64,000 bases of DNA from Eledone cirrhosa (taxonomy: Eukaryota; Mollusca; Cephalopoda; Octopoda; Eledonidae), in assembly GCA_964016885.1 (NCBI GenBank), contig OZ024743.1, positions 13,479,586-13,543,585 on the forward strand, written 5' to 3'. Shown here one piece after another: positions 25,397 through 39,291 of the stretch (within the stretch, counting starts at the first letter, position 1; each line of letters begins with the position of its first letter). The notes below the pieces were generated by a model. It saw nothing but the letters and a program-made list of their open reading frames with translations. It was not told the origin of the DNA and ran no database searches. The position numbers and the translations under genes are program-made.

Positions 25397-25457
25397 AGAT
25401 GAGATTCCCGATGATTTCTCAAGAATGAAACAGTTCTAGTCCTGTAGAATCTCATCT
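25397..25457 (+). ncRNA. Hammerhead-like fold, family F3, one core substitution
   Basis: Stem I is AGATGAGATTC (25397-25407) against GAATCTCATCT (25447-25457), 11 perfect pairs. The core reads CCGATGA (canonical CUGANGA with U4 changed to C). Stem II TTCT/AGAA has a mismatched base pair next to the core, followed by GAAA at 25427-25430. Stem III is ACAG/CTGT and the predicted cleavage base is A25446. The conserved G10.1-C11.1 pair is absent, so activity is doubtful; the fold is clear. Confidence 0.45.
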
Positions 25458-25467
25458 ATTATATATA

Positions 25468-25499
25468 TATACATATATATGTATAAATACATATATATA

Positions 25500-25586
<87 letters not shown>

Positions 25587-25694
25587 CATATATATACACA
25601 TATATATATATATTTTATATTCATCCTTTCTACATATATATATATATATATATATATGTTTGTGTGTGTTATATATATATACACACACACACAT

Positions 25695-25728
<34 letters not shown>

Positions 25729-25735
25729 TTATATG
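25468..25735. repeat. (AT)n / (CA)n compound array
   Basis: Long AT array with CA block at 25680-25712. Confidence 0.9.
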
Positions 25736-26059
25736 TATGTTATCGATATTGTCTCTTCGTATTAGTAGATTTCGGATTAATCTGTGAAAGCTAAAGTGGA
25801 TATTTAACTGAAGAAGTTTGCTATAAGCGTCAGTTGTATAGGAGGATTATATGTATTCTTTCGCTTAGTTATGCTGGTAGAATGTAAGAATTTACTCAGT
25901 TACTATTTCAATACTGTGAAAACATTTTCATTCATCGAATGAAAATTGAATGTTTTTAAATACATGCAATAATAAAAGAAGATTCCCCTCGGCACAATAT
26001 CTACTATTTGTTCAAATGTATTTATTAATTTCATTGATCTCTTTCGTAGATACATGTAT

Positions 26060-26308
26060 AATATACATATATTCATATATACATATACACATACATACAC
26101 ACATACACACATAAATACATACACATATAAATACGTACATACATATATAAATACATGCACACACACATAAATACATCATTACATACATACACACATACAT
26201 AATACATATATACATATATACATATATACATACATATATTCATAGACATACATATATGCACATATACATCGATACATAATCACAAACATAGATACATGCA
26301 TACATACA

Positions 26309-26340
<32 letters not shown>
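26060..26340. repeat. (ATAC)/(CATA) imperfect array
   Basis: Interrupted tetranucleotide array ending in (AT)n at 26311-26340; Met/Tyr/Cys-rich minus frames are artefacts. Confidence 0.85.
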
Positions 26341-26900
26341 CGCGCAAGAGAGGCATGAATATATACATATGCGCATAGTTACACATTTAGACAAACTTGT
26401 TTATCGAAAAAAGATATATAATTAACGTAAATAAATCTTCATGGCGGCAACATTGCAGGATAATGATAGTTTTATCAAAGAATGTTCCCAAACAGTTGTC
26501 GAACTTTAACATGATGAAGTAAACTTGAACCTATAATATGACAATAAACAGTTGCTATTCTCTTCCCTATACTATTCATTCCTCCTTTAGCCTCTAAATG
26601 GTCTTCACTCGCTCCCCGCATTACAATCTTCTATTAATTAAGTATTTATTACGGTTTCCTTTTATTCAAGAAGTTTTAAATAGACATCTGTGATAGCACG
26701 TTTGTTGTCTATCAACCCATGTACTTTATTTTTGTATTACATATTAAAACAACTACTATCACGAGCAATACTAACACCAACTGACAGTTTATTCTTTTCT
26801 TCAAGGTTATGTCTTCTTGATCGTTCTAATATTCCCTGAGCCTCGCCCAATTCAAAATTAGAGAACACACACACGTACACACACACACAAATGCATATAG
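26341..26900. other. Gene-free AT-rich stretch
   Basis: Nothing recognised besides a short CA run at about 26868-26890. Confidence 0.5.
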
Positions 26901-26903
26901 ACT

Positions 26904-27081
26904 TTGGCAGTATCGATAGAGGGTCGGACGCCATACTTTCCAGCATAGTTACGTCCCTTTACGGTCTGAGTTCAAATCCCGTCAAGGCTAACTTTGCCTT
27001 TCATCCTCGGGTCGATAAAATAAAGTACCAGTAATGAACTGGAAATTTGCTGGCCTGTGCCAAAAGTAGAAACAATTATTA
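26904..27081 (+). mobile_element. tRNA-derived SINE, full-length copy
   Basis: Head TTGGCAGTATCGATAGAGGG, box-B-like GAGTTCAAATCCCGTC, body GGGTCGATAAAATAAAGTACC, tail AAAAGTAGAAACAATTATT. Confidence 0.85.
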
Positions 27082-28735
27082 AATATACTATTTAATATAT
27101 GAAATTGACAACATATACACTTTTAAATTTTACGTGAATTGAATTAATAACGTAGTAAAGAATTGTCTGCATGAAGGAAAGCAACAAGAAAAAATGTAAA
27201 GCATCATTTTGTGAACGCAACGCTAGATGAGAAAATAAAAAAAAATGAAACTTAAAATATATCTTAATGTAATAATGTATCTCTAGAATTTGTAGCCAGG
27301 TTAGGCGTAGCAGGTCTTGGCATTATTTTTTGTTTTCTTATTCACACTTTTACTTAATGCGCAAATACACAGGGTATTTCAGTTTTCAGATAGAATAGAA
27401 AGACAGATACGGAAAAAGGTTTCGAAAAAATTGCCTAACTCTGTATAAAATTTAATCAGCTTTAAAATCTAAAATTTATTTTAGGTTTGTAATTTACGAA
27501 GTATTTTTCTTAGTAAACGTAATTTAATACAGAACAAATTAAATACTTTTCAGATGGGAATGGCATACTCAGTATGTGTAAAATGTAATATATATAGAAA
27601 CGTGCATTTGGAACATGCGTTACACGAACGGATTTTATATTTTATATGGAGGAGATATCATGTTTTATCGATTTAGAATGCGATTTCAAATTCTGCTTTT
27701 ATATGATCGCTCGTCCAGCCAGAAAATAATCAACCAAAACACACACTACTGTCCTAAAAATAAACAAATTAATCAAATATAATAACGACAGAATGAAAAA
27801 AAAAAGAGGAAAGGATAACGTTGGCTACGTGTCCTTAAACCGCCGTAATGGTCCTAGTGGAAATTATCATAAGCCTGATCGAAAATTGATGATCTAAGAC
27901 TAAACAATAACAACAATCTTGATCGTACAGTGATATTTCGGTAATAGATTTAAAGAATTATATCCATTATATCCACCCTGCTTTCTAAGAGAAACAAAAA
28001 TGTAGTGTGGAGTTTGAAGTTGCAAAAATTTAGAGATCAAAGTCTTCCATCTTTATCCTAAGTAAATACTGCAATATTAATGTGCCCTGTATCAATTTTA
28101 ACGACTACAAAAGTAGTTAGTTATATTTAAAGCTGATCTCCCGCCGGAGTCGAATTACTATCTCTTTAGGCGTCGATAAAAGGTAATAGCAATATACTGG
28201 AATATCACGTAATGAAACATAGCCTCCCCAATAATATGTCTTCTTGTTACTAATCTTTATTGCAATAAGCAACGAGTTATATATATAAAAAGAATAAAAA
28301 TTTCTTTGAGTTGATTTTCTTTATTTGTTGTAGCTTTTATCTCCACTAGCAAAATATATTTCTTTGGCAATGTGATTTTACGAAATAATATCGCTCAGAA
28401 GTCATCGCATGTTAATGACGTTATGATGTATTGATTTAAACAGTAATGAATGACACACATGTCGTTTCATGTTTATACACCATCCATTTTCTTTCCTAGT
28501 GTTCATTTTGATTCCGTTTGGGGTACGCTTGTTTTATTGATGCGAAAACTTGTTGCTCTAATCGATGCATCGTATCTTTTCATCATGGACATCTAATACG
28601 TTCAAAAAGATTCCGAAGGCCCAGATACCCAGTGGGAGGGGGCACATAATAGGAAGCCGAATTTGATCTCTGAATTTGACGTCGAAACTGAGACCAAAAG
28701 GCATGGCGTCCAAAGATCTATCAAATCCGCCATTC
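27082..28735. other. Gene-free AT-rich stretch with a possible degraded SINE piece
   Basis: No coding homology. At about 28140-28205 a CCCGCCGGAGTCGAATTACT ... GTCGATAAAAGGTAATAG string resembles the central SINE body, but is too diverged for a firm call. Confidence 0.45.
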
Positions 28736-28739
28736 CTCT

Positions 28740-28800
28740 CCTTTCAAGGATGAAAGACAAACTTGACTTTATCTGAATTAGAACTCAGAATGTAGTAAAC
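28740..28800 (-). mobile_element. Degraded SINE fragment
   Basis: AAGGATGAAAGACAAACTTGAC followed by TTAGAACTCAGAATG matches the central part of the main SINE family in minus orientation (only ~60 bp retained). Confidence 0.5.
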
Positions 28801-29243
28801 CAGAACTAATGGTTGTTAGAACTTACTTGCCAGGTCAACGTCTTCTATATGAAGAAAAAATCCCTATGGGAAAGGTATTTAACAAATTAACGTCACCAAG
28901 CATGAACATATATTATGAAACATAAAATATTTAAAACACAAAGGCAGTACTGAAACCAAGTATCTGTCGGTTCTCATGTGATAACGATATGTATTACGCG
29001 ATTAAACTCCTGCCATTGTCTCATTCGATATATTGTTTGATAATACAGATAATTCGAGTTCAATTTACTATGAGGAACAGTAACGTCCAATATAAATTTA
29101 TACGTTGGATATTGCTGCAATGGCGCAGGCTGATGATGCACTCGATACGCGATACAAATGTTCGATATATATCAGTGGACTTGTTGATGTTTGATTCCCA
29201 GCGGCCCTTATATTATTCAATGAAAGCTCAATAAAATAAACCA

Positions 29244-29540
29244 GAAGAATAATTGTTTCTACTTTTGGCACAAGACCAGTAATTACCTAGTACATTACTG
29301 GTACTTTATTTTATCGACCCCGTAAGGATGAAAGGCAAAGTTAACCAGAAGAATAATTGTTTCTACTTTTGGCACAAGGCCAGCAATTACCCAGTTCATT
29401 ACTGGTACTTTATTTTATCGACCCCGTAAGGATGAAAGGCAAAGTTAACCTCGGCGGCATTTGAACTCAGAATGGCAAGGGCCATAACTCTGTGCGTCAA
29501 AGCATGGCGTCCGACCCTCTACCGATACTGCCAATCCACC
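29244..29540 (-). mobile_element. tRNA-derived SINE with a 104-bp tandem duplication of its tail half
   Basis: A complete minus-strand SINE occupies about 29348-29540. The 104 bp before it (29241-29344) repeat its distal half, including CCAGAAGAATAATTG at both starts. GAAGAATAAT stands at 29244-29253 and again at 29541-29550, giving a 10-bp target-site duplication around the whole structure; a third GAAGAATAAT lies at the internal junction. Confidence 0.8.
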
Positions 29541-29550
29541 GAAGAATAAT

Positions 29551-30160
29551 GAACGATTAACAGTCTATAGTATTTTGTTTTCATAAATGACTACATATAT
29601 ATGTAGGAAATCAATAATCTCCATTGTCATGTTTTACTTATCAACATATATCCTGAAATTAGAAGATAGCGTGATTGTTAAATAGTTTCATGATATCATC
29701 ACTTAGTTAATGATATGCATTAGTTTAACTTTTTGTGACCTGATAGTAGTTCAGGACGCTGAAACATCTTTCTCAAAAACAATACATATATATGACCCGT
29801 CAAGGCGTAAACCACGTAGCATCAACACATGAACGCATACCTACTCTAATCTTTCATAAATACATTCAAAATACATTTGTTCAAATTTCAGTTAATGTGT
29901 CCAGTGAAACTGTAGATGATATAAAATCATGTGTGTTTGAGGGTTTCGTGTATATAGGTGTAAAATCCAGACTAACTTTCTTCAATTCGATATTCATGCC
30001 AACTCTTATCATATGGGCATGACCAATAAAGTACGACCGCCAATACAAGCGGTGGACAGGGGTTCATCCGAAGGGCTTTTTGAGTAACGTTACTCGATTT
30101 AGTGTGTAGCTCGGAGTGATCACATCTCCGGTACTATAGGCATGCGGTTAGAACGTCTCA
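29551..30160. other. Gene-free stretch upstream of a LINE tail
   Basis: A 76-codon frame at 29792-30022 has no recognisable motif. 30030-30160 may be part of the LINE that ends at 30366, but I could not align it. Confidence 0.4.
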
Positions 30161-30164
30161 AGGA

Positions 30165-30366
30165 AGAAGCACTGAACAGATTTTACGTGATTTACTAACT
30201 GGCAAGAAATCCAATGATAGACCCCTAGCTAGATGGTTAGATAGCATCCATAAGCTCGGCTGGTCTCGCTTGATGATGCATCCGGATCAATTGGAAGCGG
30301 TTGGTTTTGATAGGGCCCACTGGAACACGTGCTTCAGGTCGCTGCCTTCACGACCTTCTCAGGAAT
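30165..30366 (+). pseudogene. LINE ORF2 C-terminal fragment
   Basis: An open frame of about 67 codons encodes RPLARWLDSI, then LGWSRLMMHPDQ, then FDRAHWNTCFRSL and ends PSQE-stop (TAA at 30364). This resembles the terminal (R)WLD ... W motif of LINE ORF2 proteins, and it matches the fragment at 8519-8636. It is followed by GCGGGTGAAGAAGAC, the counterpart of the (GAA)n tail there. 5'-truncated. Confidence 0.6.
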
Positions 30367-32438
<2,072 letters not shown>

Positions 32439-32452
32439 TATTACATTATTTT

Positions 32453-32498
32453 GTATGAACTCTCCTAATGTATTGAGTACTTTACCTACTGTAGTTAT

Positions 32499-32529
<31 letters not shown>

Positions 32530-32612
32530 CACATATATATGTGAGTCCCTGTTTCAATCGGGCGTAACTAAAGTAGGTAAAGTACTCAATGCATTAGAAA
32601 AGTGTATACAAA
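32453..32612. repeat. Foldback repeat, ~45-bp arms
   Basis: 32453-32499 (TATTGAGTACTTTACCTACT) is inverted at 32566-32612 (AGTAGGTAAAGTACTCAATG, allowing small changes). The spacer is (CA)/(AT). Related sequence lies at about 25358-25380. Confidence 0.7.
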
Positions 32613-32619
32613 AAAAAAA

Positions 32620-32900
32620 TTATATTAAAATGGTTTCTACAGCACTAGAACTGTTTCGTTCGAATGAAATCATCAGGAAAAGCCGACTTGCTTTATAATG
32701 AAGAGGTATTTATATGTTTACTTGTGGGTGGAGAAGATGGTGATTGTAAGGATGTTTAGAGGTCATTGGCTGATATATTTTTTAGGGATCTGAGATTCTT
32801 TGAAAAAGCTATTGTATTATAACATATACATACCACCGCATTATAACGCAAGTAGGCTTTTCATCCTTCGAATGAAACAGTTCTAATCCTGTAGAAGCCA
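32620..32900. repeat. Foldback repeat family F3 with hammerhead-like arms
   Basis: The left arm 32620-32700 and right arm 32835-32900 are inverted copies (TTTCTACAGCACTAGAACTG against CAGTTCTAATCCTGTAGAA). The left arm carries a complete hammerhead-like core on the minus strand. The right arm has lost about 10 nt that include the CTGATGA core. Confidence 0.7.
32632..32682 (-). ncRNA. Hammerhead-like fold, family F3
   Basis: On the minus strand: TTTC, core CTGATGA (32670-32676 complement), short stem II TTC/GAA, GAAA, stem III ACAG/CTGT with an 8-nt loop, cleavage base A, then GAAACC re-pairing with the 5' strand over about 4 bp. The base pair adjoining the core in stem II is not G-C, so this is a marginal candidate. 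Confidence 0.4.
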
Positions 32901-34740
32901 TCTCTATATTAAATTTTGTTGTATACAAACATACACACACACACACACACAGACACACACACATATATATATATATATATATGGTGGGTGTATATGTGTG
33001 AGTTTGTGATTCTTTGATATCTGCCGACCAACTGTTTCTTCCAAATAATTGATACAATGCAAATAATTAAAGAACTATGCAATAACAAATAGACTAAAAA
33101 ACACACGTATATAACGATTTTACTAAAAAACGATGAGTCTATTTATCACAGTGGTTCATCCTTGATGATTAAAAAAGGTGCATATCATATCTCAAAGGTC
33201 TAGCGTTACGACCAGCAGATGAATTACCGGTAGGATCTCCGACCTTATTGTTTCGCTTGGATGTGAAGCCTTTGATCAGAACCCTCTGCTTTGATAGACA
33301 TTCACGAGGAATAGATCATAGGAAGCAAGTATCTCAGAGAAAGACATTTGGCATAAAACTCTTGTAGTTGAATACTTTGCAAAAGGAATACACAGTGGCC
33401 CATCTGCTATGAGATACAGTATTTAAAAGAAAATATTTCTTTACCCAGTTCTACTCCAATTTTTGGCAAGCTAACTTTACTCTACGCGGAAAAAATTAAA
33501 ATCAAAGAAAACAAAACAAACGATTCTGTCGCTGAAACATTTCAATAGAAACATTTATATAGTTTTGCTCCATAAGAAATGATTGTACATGCTAATTTTA
33601 AAGCAGCTTGTTCTAAAATTCCCTAAACAAGAGTGTCATACATAAAGCAGATAGAACGAAGTATTTAAGTTAATGTAATATTCTATTTTATAATAATATC
33701 CATAATAACAAATGTAATACAGTATTTGAGTATACATTGCAAAATTTCCAGAAATAATACTTTGGAAAACGAAGTATATGTATTTGTCAAATACTCGAAC
33801 GGATGTACAACAGTAAATATTGCAAACCTTAGAGAAGTATTTGTAACTATACATTTAGCATGTGTATATGTGACGGATATATATATATATATATATAAAT
33901 TTATTTTTGCAATATAAATATTTTTCGAAGCCTTTAATTATTGCATGAGAATATAACTAATTATTCATAGGTTTTGGTGAATATGCTTGAGGCTTCTTGA
34001 AACTGAATTAAAAGATGAGATGCTTGAAAATGAAGGTCACAGGAGTAATTCTTGAGAAAATATAATTAATTCATTAATTGAATAAAATTGCATCAAGGGT
34101 ATATTTCTATATATTTAATTTAAACATTGGATGAATATGAAATCAATGGAAAGTAAAAGAAATTGAACAGAACGCTACAAATATTAATGCCCTCAAATAC
34201 TTGGTTGAAATATAAATATGACAATATAAGAAATTGAGGCAACAATATCCAATGAATTATAGAAACAAGACACATTTAGGAACACGAGAGTATACATAAT
34301 ATCAATCCTCTTAAATACCCCAATGATTATACTCAAACTACTATCAGTTAACTATATATATATATACATATATAGAATTGAGATGAGCGGTTCAACTGTA
34401 TTATAGACACCCTATATATTTCCGCGGGTACTTAGTACTTGTGGGTTTATTGCTCTCATTTTATATATATATAGGAATATTGCTGTTTTGCATTGCCTTT
34501 TTATCTTTAAGTGTGTTCATTTTCTTTGGCTGGACATATATGATGAGGTAACATTTTGATTTGAGACTGTGTTATCTAAATGTCTCCAATTGTATATAGT
34601 TGTGATATGAACTTAACATCTTCAATATCTTGGTTCGCCATTATGTTTATGTTGATATATATTTATGAATTCTATACCGTCGGTCCTATTTTCCTTTTAG
34701 CAAGATTTTCTTAGTTTCTATAAAAGTATGTGACCTTTCA
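32901..34740. other. Gene-free stretch
   Basis: (CA)/(AT) array at 32932-32983 and a short (AT)n at 33880-33897. The piece 33180-33440 is less AT-rich than its surroundings and may be an old repeat, but I recognise no protein in six frames. Confidence 0.45.
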
Positions 34741-34876
34741 TTATCTGTATCGGATATATCGAATTTAATATTTTGATATCTAAATTTCGTCTTCTTTGAA
34801 TACCACAGGTATATTTGTCTAATCACATACTCATTTTAATATATTTACTGAATTCATTTTTCACGTAGGCTGTCAT
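34741..34876. repeat. Left arm of an inverted repeat flanking a PLE
   Basis: Near-perfect reverse complement of 38221-38356 (ATCTAAATTTCGTCTTCT against AGAAGACGAAATTTAGAT and so on), 3.3 kb away. The C-rich PLE and two (AT)n blocks lie between the arms. Confidence 0.8.
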
Positions 34877-34946
34877 GCGAAGAAATACCAATGATAATCA
34901 GCAGACTACTGATGACAGACATTCTTGTTTATCGGTCTATTTTTAT

Positions 34947-35015
34947 TCATATATATATATGCATATATATATATATACATATATATATCATATATATATA
35001 TATATATACACATAT
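34947..35015. repeat. (AT)n microsatellite
   Basis: Forms the 5' boundary of the C-rich PLE insertion. Confidence 0.85.
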
Positions 35016-35075
35016 ACATACCTCCACTCCACCCCTCATCCGACCACCCTTCCCCAACTAACATACTAACATCCC

Positions 35076-36621
35076 TCCACAAACCCGACAACCACGGCCG
35101 CCCCATCGTCTCCGCTTGCAACTGCCCCACCGAACTCATCTCCGCCTTTCTCGACTCCATCCTCGGCCCCTTGTCACCACCCTCCCCTCCCACATATCCG
35201 ACACCAACCACGCCCTGCGCCTTTTCGACTCCTTCACCTACCCACCCGGCCCACAGCCCTTCCTCTTCACCCTAGACATCAAGTCCCTCTATACCGTCAT
35301 CCCCCACGCCGACGGCCTACGCGCCCTCAAACACTACCTCGACCTTCGCCCCTCCCACATTCCCTCCACCCCCACCCTCCTTCGCCTCGCCGAGCTGGTC
35401 CTCACCCTCAATTGTTTCTCCTTCTCGGGTGAGTTTTACCAACAGGTCACGGGGGTAGCCATGAGTACAAGAATGGGCCCGAACTATGCCAACCTTTTTG
35501 TTGGCCATGTTGAGGCCCAAATCTTTGCCCAGTACACCGGCCCCACGCCCGAACTGTACGGTCGTTACATTGACGACTGTATCGGAGCCACGATCCTCAC
35601 CCGAGAACAGCTCGACTCCTTTCTCTTCTTCTTCTGCTCCTTCCACCCCTCCCTCCACTTCACCACCTCTATCTCCACCACCCACGTCCACTTCTTAGAC
35701 ATCACCGTCGCCTTCGACCCCTCCCACCACTCCCTCGTCACCTCCGCCTTCTTCAAACCCACCGACTCCCACTCTTACCTCGACCTCACCTCTTCCCACC
35801 CCACACACACTAAACACTCTATTCCCTACTCCCAACTCCTCAGGATCCGCCGCCTAGGTAGCCGAGATGCTGACTTCGAGTCCCAGGCCCTTTCCCTAGT
35901 CAGCCATTTCATCTGCAGAGGTTACCCCCCTCTCTCGTCCACACCACTCTCACCCGCGCCCGTGCTGTCCACCGCTCCACCACCCTCACCCCACGCCACC
36001 GCACGTCCACCCACCGTCTCCCCTTCCCCATCACCTATCACCCCTTCACCTTACCCCTCCATCGCACCATCCGCCGCCTCTTCCGACGCCTCCAGTCCGA
36101 ACCCTCCACCTCCCACATCTTCACAACCCCACCACTCCCCTCCTTCAAACGCGCACGCAATCTCCGCACCCTCCTCGTCCACAGATCCACCTCCCCCACC
36201 AAACCACGCACTCCCCCCGGTTCCTTTCCCTGTTCTAGGCCCCGCTGCAACACCTGTCCCCACATCACCAACACCACCACCTTCCAGAGTCCCAACGGCC
36301 ACTCTCTCTCTCTGTCCGGCATGCCTTCCGCTGCACCTCCTCCAACCTAGTCTACGGCCTTCGCTGCACGGAGTGCAGCGCGACTTACGTCGCCTGGCGG
36401 ACCGATTCACTGAGCACCTTCGGGATATTCGTCTCGGTGGTAGTTCCCCCATCGCCCGCCACTTTGGTGCCCCTGGACATTCCGCACGCCATCTCACAGT
36501 CTGTGGCCTACTCCAATGCCACGGAACACCCGCCAATCTCCTCAAAGTCGAACAAAGAACCATCTTCATCTTACAGACCCACACTCCCCCCGGCCTGAAC
36601 TCCCCACCCTTATTCCTTTAA
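35076..36621 (+). pseudogene. PLE reverse transcriptase with C-terminal GIY-YIG endonuclease
   Basis: The reading frame begins inside the RT (HKPDNHGRPIVS). Motif A is FTLDIKSLYTVIP, motif B VTGVAMSTRMGPNYANLF, and the catalytic motif YGRYIDDCIG lies at about 35557-35586, followed by VHFLDITV. C-terminal to the RT are the basic segment FKRARNLRTLLV, CSRPRCNTCPH, and the endonuclease part LVYGLRCTECSATYV, RLADRFTEHLRDI, ARHFGAPGH and LKVEQRTIFIL, ending at TAA 36619-36621. The overall order fits canonical endonuclease-bearing PLEs of the Neptune or Poseidon type. The coding sequence changes frame four times (about 35173, 35930, 36306 and 36390). The last change deletes residues right after ATYV, where a GETGR-like motif is expected. 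It also lacks the RT N-terminus. Dead copy. Confidence 0.8.
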
Positions 36622-37706
36622 CCTTCGACCGCCCCTCCCCCCACACATATCCCCCACTAACACCACTAACACACCCCTCCTTTTCACCGCCCACCCCACA
36701 ACTAACAATACTAACACCTCCACTCCACCCCTCATCCGACCACCCTTCCCCAACTAACATACTAACATCCCTCCCTTCTTCTCCCCCCCTCCTTATCACA
36801 CGCACACACCCACCGGCACATATATACACGCGCTCACACTAAACCCACACCCTACTACCACCACTAACCCTCACCCCCACACCTCCATCCCACCACCCTG
36901 CAACTAACATCACTAACACCCCCCAACCCCACGCACACGTACCCACACACCCTCGTACACCACCAACTCTACACACCCTACCACCACTAACCCCCACTCA
37001 CACCTGCATTCAACCCTTTCTCCACCTCCCGTATACTAACACCCAACCCACTAACACCCCCTTCATCAAACTACACACACCAGTACACCACACTCCCTCC
37101 ATCGACCCCCACACCCTTCTCTCCCCGCTCCACCCACACCCTTTCTCCACACTCACTCATCCCACTAACACATCTACTAATACACACACACACCCTCCTC
37201 ACTCCAACTTTCACACCTACCCATCCTCGCCCCTTTACCATTCCACCCGACTGCTGCTATGCCCTCTGACCACCTCCCAGCACAAACAGACACACAGCAC
37301 TCCCATCGCCTTGCCCATTTCCTGTTGCACGCGCACCCCACATCTCTCCTCTTCCGACCATCTCTTCATGGAATACTCGTATGTGGAACTTGACCACCGT
37401 GGAACCTACTACCATTATAGGAGTTTACCAACATTTCAACCACATCCTCTTACGGAATCACCTATATAACTCACCCACACACACACACCCCAAACATTTT
37501 TTTATCTCCCACACGCCACCTACACCCACAACACGCTTAAACCCCACACACACGTGCTTTCCACCACATATTTACACCTTCAGCCTCCGGATTCCTCTCC
37601 CCCCCACCCCTCTATCCACACACGCACACACACTCCGACCTACACCCCACCCCACACACACCTCTTCCTGAACATGCAACCCCGTTCTTCCCCCAACCCT
37701 TGATTT

Positions 37707-37737
<31 letters not shown>

Positions 37738-38050
37738 GTACACCTACACACACATACCACCTTCAGCCCTCCCCGCTCGGACACCCCATCTCCCACTCCC
37801 CACTCCACCCGCCACCACCCCTATACACCCCACACCCTTCCACCACCTGTTTTACCCCTTTTTAATTTCAGTTTATTTTGATCATGCTTTTATATTTATT
37901 TTTATTTATTTCATTTCATTTTATTTTGATCATGCTTTATTTTAATTTTTATTTTTAATTTCATTCGCACCGTTTCCTCCCACCCCCTTTTCGCTATATG
38001 TCTCTCCACCACTCCCCTACACACCCTTTGAACTCTCTTCCCACACACTT

Positions 38051-38090
38051 CTCACCTGAGGAAGGGCTTATGCCCGAAACGTCGTTCCCC
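38051..38090 (+). ncRNA. Hammerhead-like core at the PLE 3' end (weak)
   Basis: CTGAGGA (38056-38062), an extra A, stem II GGGC/GCCC with loop TTAT, GAAA (38076-38079), then CGTC. These are the elements of a minimal hammerhead core. However, the extra A next to stem II, only about 2 bp of stem I and no loop in stem III make activity unlikely in cis. PLE ends are known to carry such motifs. Confidence 0.3.
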
Positions 38091-38172
38091 ACCACCACCC
38101 CACTCTCCAGAGCGTGAAATTAATAAATATTCGTTGTACTGCCTCTCTGTTTTGTTCTTGTTCAAATTTTCC

Positions 38173-38174
<2 letters not shown>

Positions 38175-38211
<37 letters not shown>
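38175..38211. repeat. (AT)n microsatellite
   Basis: 3' boundary of the PLE insertion. Confidence 0.85.
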
Positions 38212-38215
<4 letters not shown>

Positions 38216-38220
38216 TTGGT

Positions 38221-38356
38221 TGACAGCCTACGTGAAAAATGAATTCAGTAGTTATAGTAAAATGAGTATGTGATTAGACAAATGTACCTGTGGTATTCGC
38301 AGAAGACGAAATTTAGATATCAAAATATTAAATTAGATATATCTGATACAGATGTC
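38221..38356. repeat. Right arm of the inverted repeat flanking the PLE
   Basis: Counterpart of 34741-34876. Confidence 0.8.
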
Positions 38357-39281
38357 ATGTCAGATTAATCTAATGTGAATACCATATAGTTACCATCTGG
38401 TATGAGGCACGGTGCAAAGAGATAACTATTACGAACTAACTGCAGTCGTTGTAGAAAAGATACTTAGAACTTAGCAGTGATAACGTAATTTGCCTACAAT
38501 ACTCAAGCAAAAACATTTATATGAATATGGAAACAATGAATTCCAAACTAAAAGCAGAGAAATAAAGCGAAAAGAATGCTTTATAATTGCAACAGTGAAA
38601 ATATAAGTACACCTTAAACAAATACTAAAATAATGTTCCGTAGTATTTTGAAACACCGGAGGGAAATGTTATTATTTGATAAGAAAACGAACAATGGCTC
38701 AAAAGCCCTCGACAACTAAAGGCAAATCGAATCTTTATCTACACAAGATCAATGCCTGAAGAAAAATGTTCCACTATAAATACGAAAACAGGAAGCTAAC
38801 GTCAATTGCAGACTATACAATCAACACAGAAGAAATTGATCGCATCATTAAGGACTGTCCATTCGTCGCCAATCTATAATACAAATATGTTCACACATAT
38901 GACCGGATATATCCGTCTATCTATGGAGGAAAATCCATTAAACTATGCAGACTAATAGATAATTTAATCACCTCCGTACAAGAAATAAAATGAGACCTAT
39001 CGGAATAAAAGTTATATTAATAATATGAGTTCTGAATATGTCAATCGAAGTGAGCATGAATAAAAACCAAAACTAAAGATAAAAAATAAAAAAAAATACA
39101 TCTTACAGCTCGAAACATAAACTAAATATGGACAAGATTATGTTATGCAAGACGCTTGAGTTCAATAACCTGTTTCATACGGTGTAAATACAAACAATTG
39201 TCTTGCAATAATACGAACATTCTGTGAAATTCAAAACAACAGCTAAACAACAGCAATATCACCACCGCCACCACGACCAAT
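38357..39281. other. Gene-free AT-rich stretch
   Basis: No coding homology or structured repeat seen. Confidence 0.5.
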
Positions 39282-39291
39282 CCCATAATAA

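Larger units (their letters stand above)
35020..38130 (+). mobile_element. C-rich Penelope-like retroelement, 5'-truncated
   Basis: A strongly C-skewed island in AT-rich DNA. A 55-57-bp non-coding leader (35020-35076) is an exact copy of 36716-36772 in the element's own 3' UTR. It joins directly to RT coding sequence starting inside the protein. The coding part is 35076-36621. The 1.5-kb 3' UTR is C/A-rich and ends near the typical PLE tail phrase CTGAGGAAGGGCTTATGCCCGAAACG, of which the core is described separately. (AT)n lies on both sides, inside a 136-bp inverted repeat. Confidence 0.8.

Noticed and set aside
36051..36584. 177-codon minus-strand frame opposite the C-rich PLE
   Set aside because: Gly/Arg-rich shadow of the plus-strand PLE; no domain.
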